64,000 nt of DNA from Prorocentrum cordatum. Its lineage: Eukaryota > Sar > Dinophyceae > Prorocentrales > Prorocentraceae. The notes below the pieces were generated by a model. That model was not told where the DNA came from and made no database searches. It saw nothing but the letters and a program-made list of their open reading frames with translations. Location: contig CAUYUJ010018893.1 of assembly GCA_963575745.1 (NCBI GenBank), forward strand, positions 678,694-742,693. Direction: 5' to 3'. The translations under genes were made by a program, and so were the position numbers. Positions 31,297 to 41,995 of the stretch are shown here, piece by piece (positions within the stretch are counted from its first letter, which is position 1; each line of letters begins with the position of its first letter).

Positions 31297-31765
31297 TCTC
31301 CGACGACTTCGGCGACGACAACGACGCCGACGCCGACGACGACGAAGACGACGACGACGCCAACGAAGACGACGACGAGGGAGGAGGAAGGACGACGACG
31401 GCGACAACGCCGAAAACGACGACAACGACGAGGGAGGAGGGAGGACGGCGACGACGCGAACGACGAAGAAGGAGGAAGGACGGCGACACCGATGACGACA
31501 ACGACGAGGGAGGAGGGAAGACGACGACGACAACGACGACGAGGACGACGACGGCGACGAAATAGGAGGGACGACGACGAGACGCCGACGACGGACGACG
31601 ACGACGAGGGAGGAGGAGGAAGGACGACCACGGCGACAACGACGACGGAAACGACCACGACGCCAAAGAGGACGACGACGAACACGAGGAACGACAGGAC
31701 GACGTAGGCGACGACGACGACGACGACGACGACGCGGGAGGAGGGAGGACGGCGACGATGACGAC
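31245..31765 (+). repeat. Second imperfect (GAC)n array
   Basis: About 520 bp of GACGACGAC with regularly placed GAGGGAGGAGGGA interruptions, which the large array at 24565 lacks. This suggests a longer compound unit. Confidence 0.95.
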
Positions 31766-31767
31766 GA

Positions 31768-32250
31768 CGCAAGAGCGCGCGCGCACGCTTTTGTTGAACA
31801 TCCGTGTTGCGAAACCTTGGGTTTTTGTAGGTCTTTTGGACACGATTTTGAAATCCTTCCGAAACCGATGGGTTTGAAGGTTTTCGGCATACGCCCGCGA
31901 TGACGCGCGCGTCTGCACTTCGTCTCATTTTTTGCAAAGGATTCTCGCGACGGCACACGCGCAAGGGCGTTCGACAGATTTCGACATGCGCGCGCGCGAA
32001 GCCCGTTTTATAGCATTTTGTGAAAATTTTGAAAAACTCATGGTTTTCTTAAGATTTCGCAAGAGCTCGCGCGTAAGCTTTTTTAGCAACTCAGTGTTGC
32101 GAAACCCTTTGTTTTTATATGTCGTTTGGAAACTCGATTGCGACATCCTTCCAGCACCGAAGGTTTTTGAAGGATTTGGGCATGCGCGCGCGACGAAGCG
32201 CGCGTGTGCACTTCGTCCCATTTGTTGCAAGGGATTCGCGAAAAAGTGTT
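31768..32250 (+). repeat. 290-bp tandem duplication, about 1.6 units
   Basis: TGTTGCGAAACC occurs at 31805 and 32095. Flanking words match at the same 290-bp offset: CGCAAGAG, CGATT, CATCCTTCC, AAGGTTTT, GCGCGCGTCTGCACTTCGTC and TTGCAAAGGATTC. The unit is markedly more AT-rich than its surroundings and diverged by point changes. Confidence 0.85.
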
Positions 32251-32489
32251 ATTTAGAACAAAAGGTGTCACCGCATAGTGTTTTTTACAAGGGAACCTCA
32301 GGGGGGAGATACCGGCCGGCCTGGGATAGTGTAAATTCATATTTAGGATGGACATGTGGTCAGAATCATATATGAGTTACATACTCGAAATGGGTACCGT
32401 TAACGCCGGGGGGGGTAGATCCTATTCTGTTTTTAGAAAGGAGAATATACGGTTTCCTGAGGGAATGGGGCAATTTTCGCTCCTTCCGT
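32251..32489. other. No gene seen
   Basis: AT-richer, apparently single-copy stretch. No motif. Confidence 0.4.
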
Positions 32490-32660
32490 GCCTTTTGGGA
32501 GGCCCCTTGGAGGCCTCTTGGTGCGTTTTGGAGGATCTTGGGCCGTCTGGATGCCATCTTGGGTGTCTTGGAACGATCATTCGACGATTCGGGCCCTTTT
32601 GGATGGTCTTGGGGCCCACTTGGGGCCCTCTTGGCCCGTTCTGGGGTCCTCTATGCTCCC
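32490..32660 (+). repeat. Degenerate CTTGGGGCC repeat
   Basis: GGCCCCTTGGAGGCCTCTTG, GATCTTGGGCCGTCTGGATG and CTTGGGGCCCACTTGGGGCC. Confidence 0.75.
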
Positions 32661-33048
32661 ATGTCGCGTTCGTCCGGGACCAGGGGGGGGGACAAATCTC
32701 GGGTTTGGGGTCCCTGGGGGGTTATGGGGGGGAAACAATCTCACACGCCTAGAGACCCACAAGGGGTCGGCGGATTTCCAGGACATTTCGGACGTGGCGT
32801 GCCAGCTGCTCTTGCCCTTGTCACCCTCGCGTCCAAGGATCAGCGAAAGAGACAAGTCCTGGCGAGAACGGCCTTTACCCAGAGGCGGGGTTGGGTTGGG
32901 GTGGGTGGGCGAGGGCGCTAATAACGGGCGTCGTCTGGACATCAGCTACCTCTAGCGATTGCTAAACGGCGCCGGCGCGAACCGTGACGTCACCAGGTGG
33001 GGTGGGGGGAGAGCACCCCGGGTAATGGCCGTTATCGCGAATCCTAAC
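32661..33048. other. No gene seen
   Basis: G-rich runs (GGGGGGGG at 32684 and 32724) and otherwise non-repetitive sequence. Confidence 0.4.
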
Positions 33049-33345
33049 ATGATCGACCCACGAACCCGGAAAGAATATAGAGCTGTGGGGCATGACAATG
33101 TTTCCAAGACACCTTAGTGGGCGACGGGCAATTGCAATGCTGAGTGTATCGATCTTGATGTACCGTGCCATGGGCTGTGCTGTGCTGTGCTGTGCCGTGC
33201 TGAATTGCGATGTACCGTGCCGCGATTGTGCTCTATAGCGTTGAGGATCGAGTCCTCCTTAGCATCCGAGTCCTGCGAACCTGATCTTGATCTTGAGCTC
33301 GAGCTGCCTGATCACATAGTAGCTGCTCCAAAGCTAGTTGAAGTG
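33049..33345 (+). repeat. Module M4
   Basis: Starts ATGATCGACCCACGAACCCG, then GATCTTGATGTACCGTGCCA, TGTGCTGTGCTGTGCCGTGC, GTTGAGGATCGAGTCCTCC and GAGCTCGAGCTGCCTGA. Continues into an M3 block through TCCGACTCAGCTCC. Confidence 0.88.
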
Positions 33346-33389
33346 GGAACGTGGAGGACGTTCAATCAACTCGACATCCAAATCCGACT

Positions 33390-33785
33390 CAGCTCCGAAG
33401 GGGAACGACACGACACGGGGCACAGGCTCACGGACGCGCCACAGGATGTGCCAGGGAAGCAAAAGGGGATGCGCCAGGGGAAATGTCAGGAGACGTATCA
33501 GGTGGACGTGTCCTGGACGTGTCAGGGACATGCCACGGGAGTTTCCAAAGCGCGTGCCATGGGGCCGCCGGATGACGTCATGCCAAGGGACGTTGCAAGT
33601 GGCGCGCCACTGCACGGGCAGGGGAAGCGCTTGGGGACGAGCCAGGAATCGCGACAGAAGACGAGCCAGGGAACATGCCACACCCAGTGGCGTGCTAGGG
33701 GACGTGCCAGGGCACGTCACGCCAGAACGTCGCAAGGGACGCGCCAGGGGACGCGCAAGCTAGCCGGGGGACGCCTCGCGGACGG
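33390..33785 (+). repeat. Module M3 array
   Basis: ACGACACGACACGGGGCAC then GGACGTGTCCTGG- and GGGACGTGCCAGGGCACG-type 12-bp units. Collinear with 19740-20139. Confidence 0.85.
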
Positions 33786-34605
33786 GCGGGGTTGGACTGC
33801 GACGCACTCTATTGCGACAAGCGTTTCGCTCGAGACATCCTCAACACGTCCTCTTGTTAGACATCCGCCTGGGCGACCTGGACATGTGAAACCTAGCGTC
33901 TCGCTCGAGACGTTCTGAACACTTCCTCATGCCAGGCATCTGCCTGGGCGACCTGGACGCGTGAAATCAAGCGTTTCACTCGAGACGTTCTCAACGCCTC
34001 CTCATGCTATACGTCCACCTGTGCAACCTGGGCGCATGAAAACAAGCGTCTCGCTCGAGACATAGACATCCGCCTGGGCGACCTGGACACGTGAAAACAA
34101 GCGTCTCGCTCGAGACGTTCTCAGCACATCTTCATGCTAGGCATCTGCCTGGGCGACCTGGACGCGTGAAACCAAGCGTTTCGCTCGAGACGCTCTCAAC
34201 GCCTCCTCATGCTAGACATCCGCATTGGCAGCCTGGACGCATGAAATCAAGCGTTTCGCTCGAGACATCCTGCCCAAAGCCTCATGTTGGGCATTCGCCT
34301 TGGCGACCTGGACACGTGGAAACAAGCGTTTCGCTCGAGACATCCTCATAACATCTTCATGTCAGACATCTGCCTGGGCGACCTGGGCACGTGAAATCAA
34401 GCGATTCGCTCAACACATCCTCACGACATTCTCATGCTAGACATCCGCCTGGGCGACCCAGACACGTGAAAACAAGCGTCTCTCTCTCGAGACATCCTTT
34501 GAATTCTGGCCCCCAGGAGAGGAACGACCTACAACACAAAACAAGCTTTTCGCCCGAGACATCCTCGACACATTCTGCAAAACAATCGTTTCGCTCGAGA
34601 CATCG
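33786..34605 (+). repeat. Module M2: 75-bp satellite array
   Basis: CTCGAGAC anchors near 34111, 34186, 34261 and 34336 give a 75-bp step. Each unit has GGGCGACCTGGACACGTGAA and AAGCGTYTCGCTCGAGAC. Confidence 0.93.
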
Positions 34606-34830
34606 GCGCCAAACGGACATGTGTACTTTCCCCTGTGTTTTCTCGGGCGAAACCTCAAAAACCAGCGTTTCGCTTGGGACATCTTCAACTGTTTAATTTG
34701 CCGCCCCTGCGCGACTTCGTTATTTGTCGCAGAACACATTCGCCGGCCCTGCGCCATTCGAGGCCAAGGGGGGGGGGGGACGAACTGCAAGAGAACCCTG
34801 GGCCCCGAGCCTTTTCCGGCAAACCACGCG
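34606..34830 (+). repeat. Module M5
   Basis: CCCCTGCGCGACTTCGTTAT, CATTCGCCGGCCCTGCGCC, a G10 run near 34773, GAGAACCCTGGGCCCCGAGC and CTTTTCCGGC. As at the end of other M2 blocks, M5 closes the array. Confidence 0.8.
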
Positions 34831-34915
34831 CTCTGGGGTCGGCGTGTACGCTCTGCTGGCCAAGCCGGGAGGGCGTATGCATTGATCCTGGGCCCAGGAT
34901 GCGCACGGCCATGAT
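34831..34915 (+). repeat. Half copy of foldback repeat family
   Basis: TGCTGGCCAAGCCGGGAGGG, CGTATGC, then TGATCCTGGGCCCAGGAT, a near-palindrome at 34886-34903. The same succession forms the right side of the foldback repeat at 37865-38035. Confidence 0.65.
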
Positions 34916-35404
34916 CGACGAGGTGGTCCGTCGACATCGCCCCTTTCCCTCACCCCTCTCATATCTTCCTCTCGTCCACCCGCTGGGGCTCCATGCGCTG
35001 GCGTGCACCTCCCGCCGAAGATCCTCGAGGCTTCGGCACCCAGTTATGCGCCCGCTCACGTCTGACATGTTATTATGTTTTTTTTGCTCGCGTGTCGAGC
35101 GGGGAGCGTTCCTTTGCCTCTCTGCCCAGGTAGACCCGGAGGCTCTCCGCAGGTACGATACGGTTCTGCCACCGTTAGGCCTAGCGCCGCTCATGTGAGT
35201 CGGTCTGTGGGCTCAGCGATCTCCAGGCTTTTCCTTTTGGACGAGCGGGCAACACACACCCATACCCACAGGGGGCCGGAGGGGTGCGATACTGGCCATG
35301 GGGTACGGGTGCGGGTTGTCGGACCGCGGGGGAGGTTCCCGTTCGAGCGGAGATCCCCATCCGCCAGCACGCACCCATTAGCTCCCTTCGTCCCCCCTAT
35401 GGCA
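34916..35404. other. No gene seen
   Basis: Overlapping frames on both strands without motifs. Confidence 0.4.
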
Positions 35405-35620
35405 GGGCTCGTTTCGATTTCTCTGGTTCGATTCGATTCGTTCACGATGGCTTGCGATTTCGATTCGATTCGATTTGAGATTTCGATGTGGGTTCCGATT
35501 TCTTATTTGAGGTATATTAGCCTGTCGATTTCCGCCTACTCGACTCCTCCCGATTGAGCTGTTCCGCCGATCTGATTCGTTTTGATCGCCGATTCGACTT
35601 ATCGATTCGAGTCTGGGCCC
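35405..35620. repeat. GATTCGATT-rich repeat
   Basis: TTCGATTCGATTCG, GATTTCGATTCGATTCGATT and GATTCGACTTATCGATTCG words. Related in word content to the dispersed family at 6700, 28040 and 28905, but simpler. Confidence 0.6.
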
Positions 35621-36059
35621 TCCTGCCTATGGGTATGGGTGCGCCTTGTTCACGAGTCACCTTGTGGTGGTGCTCCGCGGGGACGCCGTGCGGCAGTGTG
35701 CCTACCGGTGACGCTGCCTCTCGCGCTCGCTCGCGCCCCCGTCGCTCTCGCGGCCGGCGGGAGGATCGGCCCCAGTGGCGGGCCTGCACGCTCAGGGGCA
35801 ACGTCGGGAGGGGGAGGAGGAGGAGGAGGAGGAGGAGGAAGAGGAAGCCGACTACATATACGATTAGCAGTCATTCGTCGACGACGAGGGGCCACCAAGA
35901 TGCTTATGCAAAACCCCAATCGTGCACAGCACTTGGGAGCAGCATAGCAACATAATCCAACACAAGGTACGAGTAAACTAGTCATGCTACAGTGAGGACG
36001 GCAACGAACAACACTTCAAATAAACATTATACAACATATTCTGGCAATGGAGCACCAGG
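35621..36059. other. Short GGA tract and AC-rich leader
   Basis: A (GGA)n tract lies at about 35809-35842. From about 35880 the composition shifts from G-rich to A+C-rich, the same bias as the coding region that follows. Confidence 0.5.
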
Positions 36060-37160
36060 ATGTACGACTTCCAAATGGACATGGACGACGCCATTTACAC
36101 GACTATCAAGTACAACGAACATAACTACGAAGCACGTACCTTCACATACTCAATGACAGACTCACACCACTGCGTCGCATCAGGGTCTGAGCTACTCTCA
36201 CTCACCAACTACATGGCCGACGCACCACGCACATCGGGAGCCTCAATCCCCCACCCACCATGGGCAACATGCGTGCTAGAGAAGAGCCGACGCCATATCA
36301 CCCCACCAGTACGGGCAACCCGAACATGTCGAACTACAAAACGCTAACAACTTCGAATGCGAGCTACCAAACCAATTGGTGGGTACCGCACGCTCCCAAC
36401 CCCATTACCATGCAGGCCCAACACCTCCAACGCATTACGAGCTCACACCACCAACCCGACGCACCCCCAAATGGCCACGAATGATCGGCAGTTTTGGACC
36501 CACGCCCATCACAGAGATGTTCCCGAGCAGAGACGTCCGTCATCTACGACGATTGCAACCCGAGCTTCATTCAGGCCGAGCCACCCGACGTCCTACCGCA
36601 CACTCATGGGCCGCAATTCACATAGGACCCGCCGGTGTCCATACAGGCAAAGGACAGCTTCCGATTCCGCACCGACTTACCAACAGACGGCGAGCGCTAC
36701 GCATCCGTGCGGCAACCTCTTGCAGACCGATACGAGACCGAGAAGGACTTCTACGGCCACCTGGAAGAGTTACGATTCATGCGCGATGGTTAGAAGAGGA
36801 TGCTACCACCAGAACAAACCATACCCATTCTCTCGTTCAAGCGAAAGAAGACGAACCACGACACAATAATGGTCCAGAGCGGCGACGCAGCACCGACGGC
36901 CCAATGACATTCCAGCGTCAGAGGACTACGAAGACTACGACATTTCAGCGTCAGAGGACAACGACAGCGACAGAGACGATTCATGGGCCAAGGTGAGCCG
37001 AGCTTCTGACTTTCTTGAAGTTTGTTTATCACCGGCCAACTTATACACATGCCATGACATGTTACCCTGTGGCTGGACCGCCGCCATCCACTACGCTGGT
37101 TCAGACGAAGACACCCAAGGATAAGGCATTCAGCACCGTTCAACCCAAGAGGCAACTAAC

Positions 37161-37286
37161 ACATGCACATTCAAGTCCCCCAATGGCCACCTACTGCTGC
37201 CTGGGTGGCCCAGATGTCCCAACGAATGCAACAGCGAGATCTTTGTACACCGCAACGGCAAGCCGTGCCTACCGCATCCACCACTG
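37161..37286 (+). pseudogene. Cys/His zinc-finger-like segment inside the A+C-rich region
   Basis: The frame reads TCTFKSPNGHLLLPGWPR followed by CPNECNSEIFVHRNGKPC and LPH. The spacing C-x3-C-x6-H-x5-C is like a zinc-binding knuckle but does not match the retroviral CCHC spacing (C-x2-C-x4-H-x4-C). It could be a nucleic-acid-binding knuckle of a capsid-type protein. Confidence is limited because only one open segment of 42 codons supports it. Confidence 0.35.
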
Positions 37287-37864
37287 TGACCCGACCCCCA
37301 CGCTACACAACTGACCATTTGTACACTCCCCTGCTGCGACTTGCACGAAGCTGATCAAGCTCAAGGGCGTTGTCAACGCGGACTCGCGCCAACCGCCGCG
37401 CGCGCCGCCCAAGCAGCCGAATTCTTCGCGACGCGGCGACGACATTCAAGCATTTGCGACACAATACTGCGATATCTTAACAGTCATAGAACCAGCAGCC
37501 CAGACACGCGCCCACATCGCCGTGCTGATCGCAGGACGACAACGCACAGCTCACCAATGCCCAGACCAACGCCATAGAGAAGCATCACAATGGCCCAACA
37601 CTTGCCGCGACGACCGCGACGTGAAGCACAGCTGGGCAGAGCGACTACGCGATTCAGCGTTCCTACTACAACGCATAGGCACCCCGCGAGATTTAAGACC
37701 ACGGCTGTCCAGCAAGCGCGGCGACAGCTACGGCTCCGACGGCGGGGGCATCGTCGCTAGCGCAGCGCGCAGGACGCAGCACATACCAACCAAACCACCA
37801 CCACCATCAGTTCAGACCACATGCACCCTGCGCCCACTCCACCGCTATCCTGGGCCGATAACGT

Positions 37865-38035
37865 CGGGCGAAGAGAACTGCGCGCATGCGCCGCTTTCAG
37901 CCAGGCCCATCCTTGGCCCAGGATCGGTGCATGTGCCTTCCTGGCCAAGGCAGGAGGGCGTATGCGCCAATCCTGGGCCCAGGATGGACCTGGCAAAAAT
38001 CGGCGCAGGCGCATAGGTAGTTATGTCCCCCTATA
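37865..38035. mobile_element. Foldback (MITE-like) repeat inserted in the A+C-rich region
   Basis: Left arm TGCGCCGCTTTCAGCCAGGC and CCATCCTTGGCCCAGGAT is matched in inverse by right-arm ATCCTGGGCCCAGGATGG, ACCTGGCAAAAATCGGCGCA. The arms are imperfect and flank a loop around 37928-37970 (GTGCCTTCCTGGCCAAGG). A half copy lies at 34831-34915. Outer ends both approach a TAAC word (left near 37860, right in inverse near 38019). A target-site duplication is not evident. Confidence 0.5.
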
Positions 38036-38434
38036 TCGGCAAACCGACCAGCCCGACAAACACAGCAGACGACGCGCGCAACCCAGCGGCGGAACACCAG
38101 GCGACGCAGCAGCCACAGCGACCTAATGTGCCCACGCCAGCGTCGACCACGCGGCAAGACAGCGCTCCTCCACGCGCGCAACATACGCAGAACGCGTGCC
38201 AGGCAACCCCGCGCCAAAAATGCGCAATCGCATGGCGGCCACTGCAATCGCGGCTGCGCCGCGCCAGCGACCGTACAAACCGCCATCTGCGCACCTAACC
38301 CAACGACCGCCGAACGCGCCTAACGCTGGTAACGCAGCGGCAGCGGCAACCGCGCCTGCGCCCGCATTCACCGCGGCCGCCGTCGCACATACACACACCG
38401 CCGCATCCTCCGCCGCCCGCGCTCGCGGTGCCGA

Positions 38435-38911
38435 TCAGATACCCGCCTGACGAACACCAGCGCACAGCAATGGGTGCAAGCCATCCCGCGGCGGCAGCTA
38501 GCACCGCGGGCGCTTGCGACGCGGCGCGCGCTCTTCCCCGCGCAGGCCGCGCGCGCCACTGTAGCGCATCAACAGGCAGCTCGACGCGGGGAAATACAGA
38601 TGCCGATCATCGGTCGGCGCGTCATCTTCCTCAACAGGACGGGCGGCCCGTCGTGGCAGAACTGCGTCGACAGGCTGCGCGGCGCGGGCGTCCTCGACGA
38701 ACGCGCAAAGGGGGCGCCATTCAGAGGGCCACCGCCCAAGCGCACGGTCGCAATGCGCGAGGCCGCTCCCAAGTCCCATCCGACGCGCTACGACGAGCCA
38801 ACCGAGCAAGACATGACAACCGGCCAACAGCGCATGGTCCACGTCAGACTGCCGCAACTTCCACATAACGCACTTTTAGTGGGTCAATTTCCGCAGAAGG
38901 GCCCACGCTGA
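38435..38911 (+). pseudogene. Longest clean frame of the A+C-rich region
   Basis: About 155 codons without a stop. It contains QQWVQAIPRRQLAPRALATR, a short MPIIGRRVIFLNRTGGPSWQ stretch, and ends DMTTGQQRMVHVRLPQLPHN, LLVGQFPQKGPR before TGA. Composition is balanced, and third positions favour C and G. No family recognised. It is probably the C-terminal part of the protein whose earlier parts lie at 36060-37570, though a separate ORF is possible. Confidence 0.4.
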
Positions 38912-38984
38912 TAGGCAGTGCAGCCACTCCAGCAGTCAATCTGTATATCATGACCGCTGACCTGCAGTGCGCCGCCCCGCCTTC

Positions 38985-41480
38985 TTCTCGCGGCTCTTCT
39001 GACTCGTCAACCGTACTTGCTAACAATGGCCTGGGGGGCGAGCCTGCGAAGCCCTGGGTCGCAGCCCTAGGGCCTTAGGATTGCTGGTTTCATATTATCG
39101 CGCGCATCTCTCTCGTCCTCCATCCCGCGTAGTCGCATTATCGAAGACATCCTCCCTTTGGTTCGGGTTTCCTCGGGTCGCAGCCCAAGGAATGCGCCGT
39201 CTTTGCGTCTGAGGTTAAGGGTGGACCTTTAAAGCCCCATTGTGCATGCAGCCTCTGACGCAGCCAGGCAGCGCAACGTCAGCGACTCTCACCTGCAGAG
39301 CACATCGACGGTGGCGCGTTTCCAACCCCGGTGTACTAGCCGTACCGCTGCCGCGCTATGCGCTGCTGCCTGACCTGCAATGCACCCCTCTTCCCCCTGC
39401 CGCGCCGCTCTTCGACGCGCTGGTGGTCTTTTTTCTGATCCAGATTTGGGGTTGCCCTGCGACGCTCTGGGTGGCCGCGCCGTTTTTTGTTTTTGGCGCG
39501 CAGCGCGCGCTCTACTTCGCGCAGTTACTCTCGGCGGCGGTGGGTCACTGTTGCTAGGGGTAGCGGCTGAGAAATACTTTACTCAGGTTTGGGGCTCGCC
39601 TGCAAAACCCACGGTCGCAGCCCGAAGATTTCGCGCTTGTCCTGGGGGTTGAGGGGCAACCTTTCAAACCCCAGTGCAGCGCGCGGCGCAGACGCGGTCG
39701 CGCGCCCCTGGACACAGCCAGGCAACACTAATTTAACGACAGCCATTTTTTCAATGTCGCTGTTTACCGGCAGCTGCGCGCGCCCGGCCAACTGCGATGG
39801 GCGCCCGAGGTGCGCCGGCCATTCTCATAATTCTAATGTGCTGCGCCGCGCCGCACGCGCAGCCCTGGGCGCGGCCAGACAGCGGCATTTTGCGATTGCG
39901 CCGTTTTTTGCAGAGCAGTCGGCCACAGCCGCAGCGCGAGCAATTTGCCAATGTAAAAATATCGACTGACGGATCCCGCTGGGGACCGCAACATTACAAC
40001 ACTGTGCTGCATTTCTGCTCCCCACCCCTCTTGCGCGCCCCGGGCCCGTGCATCTGGCCAGCCTGTGACGCTGCAGACCAGGCGCGCGGCCAGCCTATTC
40101 AAGTGGCCAGCCCATATGCAAATTGTTTCAGACCGTCGAATTAGAAGCATGGGATGACACGACGATGGTCTCTTACCTTGACCAGGTTTGGGGTTGCCCA
40201 ACAAAGCCCTGGGTGGAAGCCCCAGGATTGCCTTCTTCTCTCCGCGCACTTCGCGCGCTCTGCGTCGCTGGACTACTCTGGGAAGCGCTGGTTTTCAGAT
40301 TTGCGTCATGGTGGCGGCGCACGGGGATTCTTTTTTCGGGTTATGGGGTTAACCGACGAAACCTTGGGTCGCAGCCCGCAGACTGCAGGTTCATTACCTG
40401 GGGGTTAAGAGCTAACCATTTAAATCTCATTGCAGCGCGCAGCGCGCGCGCGTGCAGCCTCGGGCGCAGCCAGTCAGCAGTGCCATGGCCGCGGCCATTT
40501 TTCTGTGCGCGTTGACGGCGGTGAGCCCCATCCCGTGTGCGCTAGCTTTCATCTGCTGCGCGGTGCTCTCGCCATGCTGCTCGCGGGGGCGAGGGCTGAC
40601 TGATGCGGTGGTGGTAGCGGAGGGGGAACTGCCCACTTATGTTCGGAGCTGCCCTGCAAAACCATGTGACGCAGCCCAAAGATTGCGTGTCATTTTTTTC
40701 AGATGTCAGGGGGTAGCCCTTGTAGGCCCCATGCAGCGCGCAGAGTCATGGCGGCGCATGCAATGAACTTCTCCTCCCTTTCCCGTGCGGCTTTGACACA
40801 ATTGTGGTATCTTACCATGTGCAGGTTGGGGGTGGTCCTGCAAAGCCCTGGGTGGCGGCCTCAGGATTGCCTTTCTTTTTATTTCTTTATTTCGTTGCGC
40901 TCTTCACGCTCGACCTCGCCTAGCTACTCCTTGGTGCCGTGGTTTACTGGTCGTCTACTGATGTGGTGGCGACTGAGGAACTCATTACGCAGGTTCTGGG
41001 TTGCCCTACAGAGCCCTGGGTAGCAGACCAAAGACGGCGTGTTTTTTTCCACAGGGTCGGGGTACATCTTGTAAACCTTATTGCAGCGCACAGGGTGCTA
41101 GCAGCACAGCAACATTACCGTATTTCGCCGCAAAAAGTCATCACGCACTCTCAGTTTGTCTTTGTGCTGCACCAGGCTATGCGTCAGCAGTCTGCCCGCG
41201 CATGAGCCCTAGCAACACAGCCTGCGCATAACGTGCTAACTGCAGCTTGTGTGATGGCGGGGGTGGTGGATCACTTATGGGCGCGGCGGTTGCTGGGGAG
41301 GATCTGCATTCGAAATGGGGGCTATCCTACAAAACCCTAGGTCGCATATCAACGATTGGCAGCTCTCTCTTTGCAGGTTAGATTAGCACCGTAAATCCCG
41401 GTGCAGCCCAAATATTGCGCATTCTTCTTTGAAGGTTACGGGTGAAACTGGCAAGCCCGACTGCGGCGCTCACCTTGAAG
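38985..41480 (+). repeat. Diverged repeat family with TTTGGGGTTGCCCTGCAAAGCC core
   Basis: About ten diverged copies of a bipartite unit. Part 1 reads like GGTTTGGGGTTGCCCTGCAA then AGCCCTGGGTCGCAGCCC. Part 2 reads like GGGGGTTGAGGGGCAACCTT then TAAACCCCATTGCAGCGCGC. Part 1 is seen near 39027, 39445, 39588, 40187, 40345, 40645, 40837, 40995 and 41325. Part 2 is seen near 39215, 39645, 40400, 40715 and 41060. Spacing is irregular (about 150-400 bp), so these look like clustered insertions or a very old tandem array. No gene seen. Confidence 0.7.
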
Positions 41481-41654
41481 TTGAGGTGGATCATGCTTTC
41501 TTTCTTTTTACCTAGCAGCGAAGACTGATAGGTTTCTAGTAGGGTCAAAAGAGAGCATCATGACTCTCCAGAGGGGGTCTGGGCGGATGCTGGACGGGTG
41601 CCGCGGGAAAACCGGGAAAATCAGAGGACCTATTTTTTGGCCAGCAGTAGCGCA

Positions 41655-41995
41655 TTTCGTGGTGTTCGAGTTCCCAGAATTCCATTCCGGGGCATGATTT
41701 TGAATGTCCGAAGCGAACTGTAGGCCGCTTCGTGTTTTTCGAGTTCCCAGAACTCCATTCCTGGGGATATTTTTGAATGCCCGGAGCCAGCTGTAGGCCA
41801 CTTCGTGGTCTTCGACTTCCCAGAAATCCATTCTTGGGCATGATTTTGAATGCCCGGAGCCAACTGTAGGCCACTCCGTGGTCTTCGAGTTCCCAGCATT
41901 CCATTCCTGGGCATGATTTTGAATGCCTGGAGCCAACTGTAGGCCACTTTGTGTTCTTCGAGTTCCCAGAACTCCATTCCCGGGCCACATTCTGA
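41655..41995 (-). repeat. 73-bp tandem repeat, about 4.6 units
   Basis: GAGTTCCCAG anchors at 41668, 41741, 41814, 41887 and 41960 give an exact 73-bp step. The unit includes CCATTCCTGGGCATGATTTT, GAATGCCCGGAGCCAACTGT and AGGCCACTTCGTG. The minus-strand open frame 41545-41988 cycles through three different translations of the same unit because 73 is not divisible by three. Confidence 0.95.

Larger units (their letters stand above)
36060..38911 (+). pseudogene. A+C-rich decayed coding region, family unknown
   Basis: The plus strand is A+C-rich, unlike anything else in the window. Open pieces with ordinary protein composition follow one another in changing frames: 36060-36347 (starts MYDFQMDMDDAIYTTIKYNE), about 36310-36520 (ELQNANNFECELPNQ), 36520-36900 (includes DSFRFRTDLPTDGERYASVR), 36903-37121 (NDIPASEDYEDYDISASEDN, then ASDFLEVCLSPANLYTCHDM), 37161-37286 (Cys/His segment), 37435-37570 (GDDIQAFATQYCDILTVIEP) and 38435-38911. 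At least five frameshifts and several stops are needed to join them, so it is broken. Thr, Pro, Gln, His and Asp are common. The abrupt base-composition change and large size suggest a mobile element gene, possibly Gag-like, but no RT, integrase or protease motif is visible. A foldback repeat interrupts it at 37865-38035. Confidence 0.5.
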
